A stretch of DNA of 64,000 bases, from the NCBI GenBank assembly GCA_023453025.1, contig JAEXUD010000059.1:1-64000 (forward strand). The letters run 5' to 3'. The notes under the pieces are model-generated. The model was not told the origin of the DNA, did no database searches, and saw only the letters and a list, made by a program, of their open reading frames with translations. The stretch comes from Bacillota bacterium. GTDB taxonomy: Bacteria > Bacillota > Clostridia > Tissierellales > Sedimentibacteraceae. How positions within the stretch are numbered: the stretch's first letter is position 1; the number at the start of each line of letters is the position of its first letter. The translations under genes and the position numbers were made by a program. Below are positions 27,073-35,885 of this stretch, piece by piece.

Positions 27073-28342
27073 ATTCTTCTCCCAGTACTTTATTTATAAT
27101 TTCTTCTATATTATTATATTTTTTTAAATTGCCGGTAAAAGTAATGCTTAATTTGTTTATGTCAAATAAATCATTTGCAACCTTTAAGACATCTTCAAGC
27201 TTTACATTGTTGATGTTTTCTATCACTTCCTCCGGATATTGGATTTCGTTAAATAGCAGCTCTCTTCTTCCGATTGCCGACATACGGCTTGATGTGCTTT
27301 CCAGTCCCAAAATGTAATTTCCCTTAATTTGCTGTTTCGCTCTGTTAAATTCCCTTTCAGTTATATCTCCCTTTTTCATGTTAACCATTTCTTTTAATAT
27401 GGTTCTTAATGCATCCTCTGCCTGGTCATAGCTCATGCCTGAATAAATGCTGAAAATTCCTGTATTAGAGTAATTAGAAACAAATGAATAAATAGAATAA
27501 ACCAGTCCCTTCTTTTCTCTTACCTCCTGGAAAATTCTAGAACTCATAGTTCCGCCAAATATATTGTTAAGCACCAACAGAGGATAGTAATTTTCATCAT
27601 GTCTTCCGATTGTTTTATTTCCTATACACATATGCAGCTGCTCTAAATCTTTGTTTATACCCACGACCCTGCGTGTGTATTGACCTTCCTTGTCTACATG
27701 CCCGGCATTGGCGTTTTGCCAATGTTTGAATTTCTCACTGATAAGCTTGATAAAAAGCTCTTCATCAAAGCTTCCTGCGATGGAAATTACCGTATTATAT
27801 GGAGAATATTTGTCTCTCATGTAATTAAGAACCTTTTCTGTAGTAAAGGTTTTTAAATTTTCTTCAGTACCCAGTATATTGAATGCCATAGGGCTATTGT
27901 TAAAAACTATTTCTGTCAGCTTGTCATGAACGACATCCTCCGGTGAATCCTCGTACATTTTTATTTCTTCTATTACAACAGAAATTTCCTTGTCAATTTC
28001 TTCCTGTTGAAAAAGTGAGTTGAAAAACATATCGGAAAGTATATCCACCGCTTCATCAATATTTTCATCCAGAACCTTTACGTAAAAGCAAGTGCATTCC
28101 TTGCTTGTAAAGGCATTGAGCTGACCACCCAAATTGTCCATATCCTCTGCGATTTCGTTTGCCTTCCTGTTTGTTGTGCCCTTGAAAAGCATGTGTTCGA
28201 TAAAATGTGATAATCCGTTTGTTTCTTCAGTTTCATTATTGGAGCCGACATTGACCCAAATTCCCAATGAAGCAGATTTTACATAGTCTATTTTTTCCAT
28301 TACAATTCTTATGCCATTATCTAAAGTGTATTTCTTTATCAT
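27062..28342 (-). CDS. M16 family metallopeptidase
   Basis: A 426-residue zinc peptidase of the pitrilysin/processing-peptidase type (YmxG/MlpA-like), normally placed near dut and pnp in Firmicutes. The inverted zinc motif HxxEH is 'HFIEH' near residues 49-53, with the distal Glu in the expected helix about 75 residues later; the C-terminal half is the inactive repeat. The start is ATG 28342, five bases after GGAGG; the further upstream in-frame codon has none. The protein is about the usual 410-430 residues. Confidence 0.9.
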   Translation of the reverse strand: MIKKYTLDNGIRIVMEKIDYVKSASLGIWVNVGSNNETEETNGLSHFIEHMLFKGTTNRKANEIAEDMDNLGGQLNAFTSKECTCFYVKVLDENIDEAVDILSDMFFNSLFQQEEIDKEISVVIEEIKMYEDSPEDVVHDKLTEIVFNNSPMAFNILGTEENLKTFTTEKVLNYMRDKYSPYNTVISIAGSFDEELFIKLISEKFKHWQNANAGHVDKEGQYTRRVVGINKDLEQLHMCIGNKTIGRHDENYYPLLVLNNIFGGTMSSRIFQEVREKKGLVYSIYSFVSNYSNTGIFSIYSGMSYDQAEDALRTILKEMVNMKKGDITEREFNRAKQQIKGNYILGLESTSSRMSAIGRRELLFNEIQYPEEVIENINNVKLEDVLKVANDLFDINKLSITFTGNLKKYNNIEEIINKVLGEEYEG

Positions 28343-28385
28343 TTTTCCTCCATATGCAATACAATTAAGCTTAGACCGCAATTTT

Positions 28386-28511
28386 TCACCAGAACATCCT
28401 AAGCCCCATGGTGCTGCATCTTCCTGTTATAAGCAGTATAATAATAATTGCAACAAGAATTATTATTATGAGTTTTCTTATAAAAGCTAAGTTATTGCAA
28501 AAAAATTTCAT
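28386..28511 (-). CDS. 41-residue membrane microprotein
   Basis: ATG at 28511 follows GGGGGATTTTT and opens 41 codons ending in TGA at 28386. The product begins MKFFCNNLAFIRKL, continues with a run of about 18 Ile/Leu/Val residues (a membrane helix), and ends RCSTMGLRMFW. It lies 43 bases upstream of the M16 peptidase and may share its transcript. No family recognised. Confidence 0.45.
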   Translation of the reverse strand: MKFFCNNLAFIRKLIIIILVAIIIILLITGRCSTMGLRMFW

Positions 28512-28782
28512 AAAAATCCCCCTTATATTTATATGTATTAATAACAGGGGCTATTTATGATATATAAATAATACAATTATATTATCAAATTTTTATAGAA
28601 AACACAATATAATATTAATATTTCTCCACTCCTCTCTGATAATATTAAGAATCATTTCTCCATAATAATGATCTGAATATTGCACCATCTTCTATAGTTT
28701 TTGTAGCAAAACCTACATTACTGCATACTATGGGTTGTACATCAAAGTAAAGGAAGCTTCTTATGTAAAAATAAAATTATGC

Positions 28783-29030
28783 CAGCAGCAACAGATAGAT
28801 ACAGGGAACATATTATATTTATGCAAAAATGTTTTACGTAACTTGCGATATTTTCTGCTTTATCTTTTCAAAATCTTGAAAATTTTATTTTAGACAAAGG
28901 TTTTTCATTGAAATATACAGGTTTATGTTAGACGGCCTACACTAAAAAATTTTCGATTATTATGCACTTTCAAAGTATTAATATTCACTTGTAAATATGT
29001 AAGCCACTTATAATTGTACGCAGCTTTTTA
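28783..29030. repeat. Direct repeat, copy A
   Basis: Begins CAGCAGCAACAGATAGATAC and ends near CGCAGCTTTTTA. Contains long blocks identical to copy B at 29287, such as AGGTTTTTCATTGAAATATA and TAAGCCACTTATAATTGTA. Overall similarity is roughly 85% by eye. It is not coding in any frame. Confidence 0.85.
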
Positions 29031-29043
29031 GGGTGTCTCGTAT

Positions 29044-29256
29044 CGTGTCACGGGGACGGCAGACTGCGTAAAATCAATTTTATTATTAAATTTTTATGCA
29101 ATATAGCTCAAAACGTACTTATTTATAGGCGTTTTATAAAATTATTCGTATATAAATTAATGAAATTAATGTTTTTGCGCAGTCTGACGGGGTTGTTGTC
29201 ATAATTTCATCTTATATTTTGCTGATTCTACGCCGATTGATGTCAACTACCCCGTC
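29044..29256. repeat. Inverted-repeat module between the direct repeats
   Basis: CAGACTGCG (29060-29068) and CGCAGTCTG (29178-29186) form a perfect inverted pair; GACGGGGTTGTTG (29186-29198) and CAACTACCCCGTC (29244-29256) form another with one mismatch. The left end, CGTGTCACGGGGACGG (29044-29059), resembles palindromic ends I associate with REP-type or IS200-like transposase elements in Firmicutes. No transposase is present, so this may be a non-autonomous remnant. Confidence 0.5.
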
Positions 29257-29286
29257 CATTTGTCAGCTCTGTCTCTTAATTATGTA

Positions 29287-29527
29287 CAGCAGCAAGAAAT
29301 AGATAGAGAACATATTTATGCAAAAATATTTTACGTAGTCTGCGACATTTTCTGCTTTAACTTTTTAAAACATTGAAAAACTTATTTTAGGCGAAGGTTT
29401 TTCATTGAAATATACAGGTTTCTGTTAAAAGACCTACGCCAAAAAAATTTCGATTATTATGCACTTTTAAAGTATTAATATTCACTCATAAATGTGTAAG
29501 CCACTTATAATTGTAGGCAGCTTTTTA
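29287..29527. repeat. Direct repeat, copy B
   Basis: Second copy of the repeat at 28783, same orientation, offset about 500 bases. Differences are scattered substitutions and small indels, which suggests an old duplication. Confidence 0.85.
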
Positions 29528-29585
29528 AATTTTAATTTGTCAGTTCATCGTAGGTGTACGAAAGAAGTTCAGTGTTCTTAAATGA

Positions 29586-29630
29586 ATATTTTGATTAGAG
29601 GTAACTAATGTTACCTACTAATCAAAATAT
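29586..29630. terminator. Strong bidirectional hairpin
   Basis: ATATTTTGATTAG-AGGTAAC pairs with GTTACCT-A-CTAATCAAAATAT around a TAAT loop, with one bulge: a stem of about 20 pairs. It contains the stop codon of the relic frame below and likely ends the LUD-gene transcript. Confidence 0.65.
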
Positions 29631-29784
29631 CATCCAATAGAGTTCGTGAAACCAGGCAAGTTTTATTAGAAGACAGGTGAAACGTCCCTGCGTCTTCTAA
29701 TATAAACTCGACTTCACATCCTAAATCTCTTGCTTCTTTAATAAAACTATCGTTACTATCAGAAGGATATACATCCTCTAAATT
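29611..29784 (-). pseudogene. In-frame coding relic after the LUD-gene UAG
   Basis: Directly after the TAG of the LUD gene, the same frame stays open for 57 codons, from NLEDVYPSDSNDSFIKEARD through LGCEVEFILEDAGTF to LLDDILISR and TAA. It has no ATG, GTG or usable TTG start and no ribosome site. The 'LGCEVEFILEDAGT' piece loosely recalls the C-terminal part of uroporphyrinogen-decarboxylase-like proteins (GCxVEFILKDTHT), a weak resemblance. It is best read as the tail of a broken gene. Confidence 0.5.
29664..29702. repeat. Hairpin inside the relic
   Basis: TATTAGAAGAC at 29664-29674 pairs with GTCTTCTAATA at 29692-29702. Because it falls in the relic reading frame it may be chance, but 11 perfect pairs are notable. 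Confidence 0.5.
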
Positions 29785-30402
29785 CTAGAATCCGCATTCT
29801 TCATTCACTATACATAGTTTTATTCTATTGTGGTCTGCTTGACCTTCTATAATTGATAAGTAATTACATACTCTTTCTTTTGAAGAACAATCAATACACT
29901 TATTTAATTCTACACAAGGTGGGTTATACCCAGCACGCTTTGCATTTAAAGGACATGCTATATTTTTAACCCTTTTTATACCTTCTTCAACTGTATCTAC
30001 AACTTTATTAACCCCCACTACAATTATTACTTTATTAGGTCCAAAAGTAATTGCTGCAACTCTATTTCCACTATGATCAACATTTATAATTCGACCGTCA
30101 ACAGTTATTGCATTAGAACCAGAAATATACCAATCACTTAGTAATGCTTTTCTTTTTATAGTGTTAGATTCATATTTATTAATAGTCAGTTCTTTATCAT
30201 ATACAATATTACCTCTCTGAATCAGCAAATTAGTTATATTCATTTTTTGAAGAGTTAAAGAATGACCAATTCCAACTTTACAATCCAATGGTATTATATT
30301 TAATATGTATAATTTAACATCTTCTAAAGCATCAAAATATTTAACTTCAATATTTCTATTTTTAAAATTTTCTTTTAATTTTGCCAGCTTCTCAATATTC
30401 AT
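29785..30402 (-). CDS. LUD domain (LutC/DUF162-like) lactate utilisation protein
   Basis: A 205-residue LUD-domain protein. The fold core 'VGIGHSLTLQKMNI', 'DWYISGSNAITVDGRIINVD' and 'VAAITFGPNKVIIVVGVNKV' is intact. The C-terminal part has a cysteine set (CPLNAKRAG, PPC, CIDC, VCNYL) that this clade shares, perhaps for metal or redox use. Members relate to LutB/LutC of lactate oxidation, but single-domain forms are functionally vague. The ribosome site is weak (GCGGGTG, ten bases before ATG). The protein has the usual length and ending, so the TAG is probably a real stop. Confidence 0.82.
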   Translation of the reverse strand: MNIEKLAKLKENFKNRNIEVKYFDALEDVKLYILNIIPLDCKVGIGHSLTLQKMNITNLLIQRGNIVYDKELTINKYESNTIKRKALLSDWYISGSNAITVDGRIINVDHSGNRVAAITFGPNKVIIVVGVNKVVDTVEEGIKRVKNIACPLNAKRAGYNPPCVELNKCIDCSSKERVCNYLSIIEGQADHNRIKLCIVNEECGF

Positions 30403-30674
30403 CTAATAACACCCGCTAATTCAATACCAAAAACTCTTAACAGCATCTGATGGAAACATAGCAATCCAACAAGCATGCATTCCTGATTCTCACTAAATTA
30501 ACCAACTCACCATTAAGTATATCATGCAATCGTTAGCAACGCAAATGTAATCATCAGTGTAAAAGTTTCATTAATCAATAAAAAAATAACAAAATCTCGG
30601 TCTTTACCTTGATATTGTTATCTTATGTCCAGCAACAAGCTCTGATTTGTATAACAAGTCAGTTCGTATTTATG

Positions 30675-32768
30675 TTATTTATTTTCTGTTTCCTTCAATG
30701 CTTCTTTTCTTGAAAGCTTGATTTTACCTTGTTGATCAATTTCAATAACTTTGACGAGAATTTCATCTCCGACTTTTAACACATCTTCAACCTTTGCCAC
30801 TCTTTTATCAGAAATTTGAGAAATGTGAAGAAGTCCGTCCTTATTGTCGGTCAACTCAACAAATGCTCCAAATGTCGCAAGTCTTACAACCTTGCCAAGC
30901 ATAATTTCTCCGACTTCAATTTCTTTAACGATATTCTCGATTATTTTCTTTGCCTTGTATGCAGCTTCTACATTTTCGGCAGCTATCAATACTGAGCCGT
31001 CATCCTCAATATCAATTTTTACTCCTGTTTCTTCGATAATCTTGTTTATAACCTTTCCGCCTGCTCCTATAACGTCTCTTATTTTGTCAGGATTAATTGT
31101 CATGCTGATTATCTTTGGAGCATACTTGCTTACTTCTTCTCTTGGTTTGTCTATGCAGGCTGTCATTTTGTCAAGAATAAATAATCTACCCACGAGTGCT
31201 TTTTCCAGTGCAGTAGTTAAGATACCCTTGTCAATTCCATGAACCTTCATATCCATTTGGATTGCAGTAATACCTTCTTTTGTACCGGCTACCTTGAAGT
31301 CCATGTCTCCGAGGAAATCCTCCATGCCCTGAATATCAGTAAGAACAACCACGTCATTTCCTTCTTTTATCAAGCCCATTGCAACTCCGGCTACAGGAGC
31401 TTTTATAGGCACTCCGGCATCCATTAATGACAATGTGCTTCCGCATACAGACGCCTGAGATGTTGAACCGTTAGAGCTCAATACTTCAGAAACAAGTCTG
31501 ATTGTATACGGGAATACTTCAACCGGAGGTATTACAGGCTCCAGTGCTCTTTCTGCCAGTGCTCCGTGTCCGATTTCTCTTCTTCCCGGTCCTCTTGACG
31601 GTCTTGTTTCTCCCACAGAATATGAAGGGAAGTTGTAGTGGTGCATATATCTTTTAGAGGTTTCTTCAGAAATACCGTCTAATGTTTGCTCGTCACTTGA
31701 AACTCCCAGGGTCGCAACTGTCATAACCTGTGTCTGACCTCTGGTAAATATTGCTGAGCCGTGGGTTCTTGGAAGCATCCCGACTTCGCATGTGATTTTT
31801 CTTATTTCGTCTATTGTTCTGTTGTCCGGTCTGATGCCTCTTACCAATATGTTTTCTCTAACTTTTTCTTTAACTATTTTATAGAGTGCATCTTCTATAT
31901 CTGATTCATTTTCCGGATATTTTTCCAGGAAAATTTCTTTTGCTTCAGCTTTAAAGTTGTCGATTCTGCTTTGTCTTTCAAGTTTATCTTCAACTATAAT
32001 AGCATCATTTATTATAGGGGCTGCATATTCTCTGATTTCCTGTTCAATTGTTTCATCACAAACAAATTTAACATAATCAGTTTTTTCTTTTCCTACTTCT
32101 GCCTTTATTTGATCGATGAAATCGCAAATCTTTTTAATTTCTTCATGAGCAAACATTATTGCTTCAAGCATTTTAGCTTCAGGAATTTCATTTGCTCCGG
32201 CTTCAACCATCATGATAGCATCTTTTGTACCGGCAACCGTTAAGTTTAACTGAGTTGTTTCCCGTTCCTTGCTGTTTGGATTAACTATAAATTCATCATT
32301 TATAAGTCCTAGATTCACGGCACCTGTAGGTCCGTCAAACGGTACGTCTGATATAGACAATGCAATTGATGAACCAATCATACCAGGTATTTCAGGAGAA
32401 CAATCCTGATCCACCGATAAAACTGTTACTGTCACAGATACATCGTTTCTGTATCCTTTTGGAAACAACGGTCTTAAAGGTCTGTCAATTAACCTTGATG
32501 TAAGTATTGCCTTCTCTCCCGGTCTTCCTTCTCTTTTAATGAATCCGCCCGGAATCTTTCCTACAGAGTAAAGCTTCTCCTCAAAATCTACACTCAGCGG
32601 GAAAAAATCTATACCTTGTCTTGGCTCTTTCGAAGCGGCTACATTTGCCATAATAACTGTATCTCCATATTGGACAAGACAAGAACCATTTGTAAGCTCT
32701 GCTATTTTACCGGTTGTAACCTTTAATTCTCTTCCGGCGAGCATGTATTTAAAAACTCTTTCTTCCAT
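30675..32768 (-). CDS. pnp: Polynucleotide phosphorylase
   Basis: A 697-residue 3'-5' exoribonuclease that degrades RNA with phosphate. Two RNase PH domains (about residues 10-230 and 320-545), the linking all-alpha domain, then KH ('INKIIEETGVKIDIEDDGSV') and S1 ('GEIMLGKVVRLATFGAFVEL') domains. The active-site region 'DFLGDMDFKVAGT' with its catalytic Asp residues is intact. It lies 82 bases after rpsO, as in B. subtilis, with a terminator between the two. Confidence 0.97.
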   Translation of the reverse strand: MEERVFKYMLAGRELKVTTGKIAELTNGSCLVQYGDTVIMANVAASKEPRQGIDFFPLSVDFEEKLYSVGKIPGGFIKREGRPGEKAILTSRLIDRPLRPLFPKGYRNDVSVTVTVLSVDQDCSPEIPGMIGSSIALSISDVPFDGPTGAVNLGLINDEFIVNPNSKERETTQLNLTVAGTKDAIMMVEAGANEIPEAKMLEAIMFAHEEIKKICDFIDQIKAEVGKEKTDYVKFVCDETIEQEIREYAAPIINDAIIVEDKLERQSRIDNFKAEAKEIFLEKYPENESDIEDALYKIVKEKVRENILVRGIRPDNRTIDEIRKITCEVGMLPRTHGSAIFTRGQTQVMTVATLGVSSDEQTLDGISEETSKRYMHHYNFPSYSVGETRPSRGPGRREIGHGALAERALEPVIPPVEVFPYTIRLVSEVLSSNGSTSQASVCGSTLSLMDAGVPIKAPVAGVAMGLIKEGNDVVVLTDIQGMEDFLGDMDFKVAGTKEGITAIQMDMKVHGIDKGILTTALEKALVGRLFILDKMTACIDKPREEVSKYAPKIISMTINPDKIRDVIGAGGKVINKIIEETGVKIDIEDDGSVLIAAENVEAAYKAKKIIENIVKEIEVGEIMLGKVVRLATFGAFVELTDNKDGLLHISQISDKRVAKVEDVLKVGDEILVKVIEIDQQGKIKLSRKEALKETENK

Positions 32769-32825
32769 TAGTACCTCCTTTTAATTTTATAGGTTTACAC
32801 CACCAATTTTTCTGCATAAATAATA

Positions 32826-32845
32826 GAGCGGGATTTTCCCCGCTC
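32826..32845 (-). terminator. Terminator between rpsO and pnp
   Basis: GAGCGGG at 32826-32832 pairs with CCCGCTC at 32839-32845; the minus-strand tail is TATTATTTATG. No promoter fits before pnp, so readthrough is expected. Confidence 0.75.
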
Positions 32846-32850
32846 CTTAA

Positions 32851-33114
32851 TTATCTTCTCAATCCCAATCTTGCAAGAATGCTTCTATATCTTTCGATGT
32901 CGTTATCTTTTAAGTAGTTAAGAAATCCTCTTCTTTGTCCAACCATTTGTAAAAGACCTCTTCTTGAGTGGTGGTCTTTTTTGTTGTCCTTCAAGTGTTC
33001 AGTTAAGTTGTTGATTCTGAAAGTCAACAATGCTATTTGAACCTCAGGAGATCCTGTATCCTTCTCATTGATTCTGTACTGCTCAATAATTTGTGTTTTT
33101 TGTTCCTTTGTCAT
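32851..33114 (-). CDS. rpsO: Ribosomal protein S15
   Basis: An 87-residue S15, the early 16S-rRNA-binding protein of the small-subunit platform. Family signature 'DTGSPEVQIALLTFRINNLT' and 'HSRRGLLQMVGQRRGFLNYL' are intact. The start is ATG 33114, ten bases after GGAGG. It has its own promoter at 33204-33232, with a leader of about 85 bases that may carry S15 autoregulation; no clear pseudoknot was established by eye. Confidence 0.97.
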   Translation of the reverse strand: MTKEQKTQIIEQYRINEKDTGSPEVQIALLTFRINNLTEHLKDNKKDHHSRRGLLQMVGQRRGFLNYLKDNDIERYRSILARLGLRR

Positions 33115-33203
33115 AATTAATAATCCTCCATTATTTTTTATTTCACCATAATCCAAGCAATACGTTGAGGATTCGTAAAACTTAGGCTATGGAAATACAC
33201 TAA

Positions 33204-33232
33204 ATTGTACCATAACGATTTATCTTTGTAAA
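33204..33232 (-). promoter_or_regulatory. Promoter of rpsO
   Basis: On the minus strand TTTACA (33227-33232) and TACAAT (33204-33209) are 17 bases apart, about 90 bases before the rpsO start. Confidence 0.65.
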
Positions 33233-33269
33233 TAAAAATTTTATTTAATTTTACAAAATTTTCAAACAG

Positions 33270-34031
33270 TCAAGCGGTTACTGCTCTATCCACAAACACA
33301 ATATTTTCATTATGCTCTAATTTATCTTCAAAGGTCAGAACAGAACCATGCTTGTTTGATATTATAGTCAATAGCATCTCTTTATTGCCTGCCATAACCT
33401 TGTATCTGCCTTCAGCAGGTATAATAACACTGCTTTTAGTATCTACAAAAGCAGAATTTTTATTAAAATCTATATTGATTTCATTGCCGAATATAGTATA
33501 GTTATTCAGCAGTAAGGCATTGGCCTCACGAATTTTACCTTCGTTTAACAAATTTCGAACCAAGGTCGAACTGACAACAATTCCATTATATTTTACGGGG
33601 GGTATTTCCTCCACCTTGTAATCATATTTATCCTGAAACTCTCTTAATGTATTTACATTACCGCATGCCTTGTGCCCGAATGTAAAATTATATCCAACAA
33701 CAACATTTTTTGCATTATATTTATCTATAAGAATTTCATGTATGAACTGCTCTGGTGAATATCTTGAAATAACTTCATCAAGTTCAATTTCCACTACGTC
33801 CGTAACACTATAGGATTTTAATAATTCAAGCTTAATATTTCTTGAATTTATGTATTTTATATTGAAATTGGATTTTTTCAAGTCTTTTCTTACAAATTTA
33901 AAAGTAATTATTATGCTGTCTTGATTTGTTTCATGGCTTAAGTCCATCATTCGTCTTATCAATGTGTCATGACCGATATGAATGCCATCAAAATTACCAA
34001 TAGCAACACATGATCCGTTTTTATTCTTCAT
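33270..34031 (-). CDS. RibF-like FMN adenylyltransferase lacking a normal riboflavin kinase domain
   Basis: A 253-residue protein whose N-terminal part is RibF-type: 'GNFDGIHIGHDTLI' nucleotide motif, 'VVGYNFTFGHKACGN', and 'VSSTLVRNLLNEGKIREANALL'. Full RibF is about 305-315 residues and continues with a riboflavin kinase barrel containing a G-x-x-x-G-x-P-T-A-N motif. Here the residues after 180 (NYTIFGNEINIDFNKNSAFV...) have no such motif and run out about 55 residues early. It may make FAD from FMN only, or be degenerate. Start ATG 34031, six bases after AGGTGG. Last gene of the nusA-infB operon, as ribF usually is. Confidence 0.75.
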   Translation of the reverse strand: MKNKNGSCVAIGNFDGIHIGHDTLIRRMMDLSHETNQDSIIITFKFVRKDLKKSNFNIKYINSRNIKLELLKSYSVTDVVEIELDEVISRYSPEQFIHEILIDKYNAKNVVVGYNFTFGHKACGNVNTLREFQDKYDYKVEEIPPVKYNGIVVSSTLVRNLLNEGKIREANALLLNNYTIFGNEINIDFNKNSAFVDTKSSVIIPAEGRYKVMAGNKEMLLTIISNKHGSVLTFEDKLEHNENIVFVDRAVTA

Positions 34032-34044
34032 TAGTACCACCTAG

Positions 34045-34914
34045 TTACATTAGCAATTTTTCTATTTTAACTGAATTTTCATTTACCTTTTTTCCAATTC
34101 CTATCAGCGTATCTTTACAATAGATGTAAAACTCATCGCTATTTAATAAGGATTTGTAATATACTTCATTGCCTGCAGTTATTCTATCATAATATTCGTC
34201 TTCAACGATTATTTTATCTAAAGGATATATTTCATCTATGGTTATAAGACATTCATTTACGCGATTGTTATCAAATAAGAATTTCAATTCATTTAAGGTT
34301 ACAGAATCATCAATATGTAAACCTTTTGCTTCTGTTCTTATTAATACACCCATATGTCCGAATGTACCAAGCTTCTCTCCTATATCATTGCAAAGAGTTC
34401 TCATATAGGTTCCTTTAGAACATTTGATTTTCATCAACACTTTATTGTCTTCATACTTGATCAGCTTTATTTCTTTTATGTCAATAAGCTTGCCCGGTTT
34501 TTCCACTGCGATATTTTGTCTTGCATATTCATATAGCTTTTTGCCGTTAAATTTGACTGCCGAATACATTGGAGGAATCTGCGTCTGTATACCCTTGAAC
34601 TCTCTTAATACATTAATTATATCTTCTCTACTGATATTTATTTCAGAAACCTCATTGATTATAGTTCCATAGCTGTCTTGGGTATCTGTACTTTGTCCTA
34701 AAATCAATTCACAGATATATTCCTTATCTCCGTTCATAAGATAATCGCTGAGCTTTGTTCCCTTGCCTACACACACAACCATTACTCCGGCAACATTTGG
34801 ATCCAGAGTTCCTGCATGACCGACTTTTTTCATATTTAAAATTTTTCTGACACTGCTCACGACATCATGTGATGTCATACCGGTTGGTTTTAAAATGTTT
34901 AATATCCCGTTCAT
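34045..34914 (-). CDS. truB: tRNA pseudouridine(55) synthase
   Basis: A 289-residue TruB that forms pseudouridine at position 55 of tRNA. Signature 'GHAGTLDPNVAGVMVV' carries the catalytic Asp near residue 39; 'KGTYMRTLCNDIGEKLG' and the C-terminal PUA-like region follow. Its ATG overlaps the nrnA stop (TAATG). Common order rbfA-nrnA-truB-ribF. Confidence 0.95.
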   Translation of the reverse strand: MNGILNILKPTGMTSHDVVSSVRKILNMKKVGHAGTLDPNVAGVMVVCVGKGTKLSDYLMNGDKEYICELILGQSTDTQDSYGTIINEVSEINISREDIINVLREFKGIQTQIPPMYSAVKFNGKKLYEYARQNIAVEKPGKLIDIKEIKLIKYEDNKVLMKIKCSKGTYMRTLCNDIGEKLGTFGHMGVLIRTEAKGLHIDDSVTLNELKFLFDNNRVNECLITIDEIYPLDKIIVEDEYYDRITAGNEVYYKSLLNSDEFYIYCKDTLIGIGKKVNENSVKIEKLLM

Positions 34915-35885
34915 TATTCTCCAAAGAATTCCTTAAATATTTCTATTAATAATTTCTTGGCATTATCCACTGTATCATTGATTTCAAATCCTGCAGCCCT
35001 TGCGTGACCGCCGCCTCCAAATTTAACCGAAACATTGGATACATCTATATCATTTTTTGCCCTAAGGCTGACCTTTGTGTTGTTTTTTTCATATTCCTTA
35101 AGAACACAGGAAACCTCGACCTCTTTGATTCCTCTTATAAATTCAACAACACCATCGATATCTCCCATATCAACATTATTTTTTTCAAGATTTTCTTTAG
35201 TTATAGAAGCTATTCCAAATTTACTGTCATAATGAAGTTCAATTCCTCCTATACACTCTATAAATGCCTTTACAACATTGGATGGCTTGGAATTGTAAAC
35301 TATATTGTCTATAGCTGCAACATCAACTCCCAAATCTATAAGTTCTGCTGTCTTTCTGTGAGTCTTGCTTGTTGTATTTGAATAACTGAATTTACCCGTA
35401 TCAGTCAATATTGCTATATAAATGAAAGTTGCAATTTCTTTTGTAAGTCTTTGCTCAGATGCTTTTAGAACATCATACAACAGCTCTCCGGTTGAGCTCA
35501 TCTCAGCATCAATAATATTTATATCTGCATAGCCTTGATTGGTCTTGTGATGATCAATGCATACTGATTTTTCAGCATTTTCAAAAACTTCCTTAAATCT
35601 GCCAAGTCTGTCTGCATCACTGCAATCTAATATAAATAACAAATCAAATTTATTATTACATTCCTTTGTAATTATTTCTTCATCAACAAACGCCTTATAA
35701 TTAAAAGGTATATCTCCGTCAATACATACTGTCAAATCCTTATTAAGAGGTTTAAGAATCTCGTATAGGGCCATTACAGACCCTATACAATCTCCGTCAG
35801 GGGATTTATGTCCTGCGATGCAGATACTTTTAGAATTATTTATTAGATTAAATACTTCTTTTATATCATTCATCATCAGATTCAT
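34914..35885 (-). CDS. nrnA: DHH phosphoesterase, NrnA-like oligoribonuclease
   Basis: A 323-residue DHH/DHHA1 enzyme that degrades nanoRNA and dephosphorylates pAp. Motifs: 'GHKSPDGDCIGS' (motif I), 'DCSDADRLG' (II), 'DHHKTN' (III, the DHH), and the DHHA1 'GGGHARAAGFEI' near the end. The start is ATG 35885, six bases after GGAAGG; further ATGs 3 and 4 codons inside cannot be excluded. It overlaps the rbfA end by 20 bases. Confidence 0.92.
   Translation of the reverse strand: MNLMMNDIKEVFNLINNSKSICIAGHKSPDGDCIGSVMALYEILKPLNKDLTVCIDGDIPFNYKAFVDEEIITKECNNKFDLLFILDCSDADRLGRFKEVFENAEKSVCIDHHKTNQGYADINIIDAEMSSTGELLYDVLKASEQRLTKEIATFIYIAILTDTGKFSYSNTTSKTHRKTAELIDLGVDVAAIDNIVYNSKPSNVVKAFIECIGGIELHYDSKFGIASITKENLEKNNVDMGDIDGVVEFIRGIKEVEVSCVLKEYEKNNTKVSLRAKNDIDVSNVSVKFGGGGHARAAGFEINDTVDNAKKLLIEIFKEFFGE

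Larger units (their letters stand above)
28512..29785. other. Decayed intergenic region
   Basis: About 1.27 kb without an intact gene. It holds two copies of a ~245-bp direct repeat, a middle module with inverted repeats, two strong hairpins and protein-coding relics. One relic, minus strand 28645-28770, reads FDVQPIVCSNVGFATKTIED and on to LLWRNDS then TAA, without a start codon. The remaining A+T-rich parts show nothing clear. Confidence 0.7.

Noticed and set aside
29785..30402. Pyrrolysine or readthrough at the LUD-gene TAG
   Set aside because: Possible but not preferred: LUD proteins usually end here and the downstream frame lacks a recognisable matching domain. Kept as a finding for testing.
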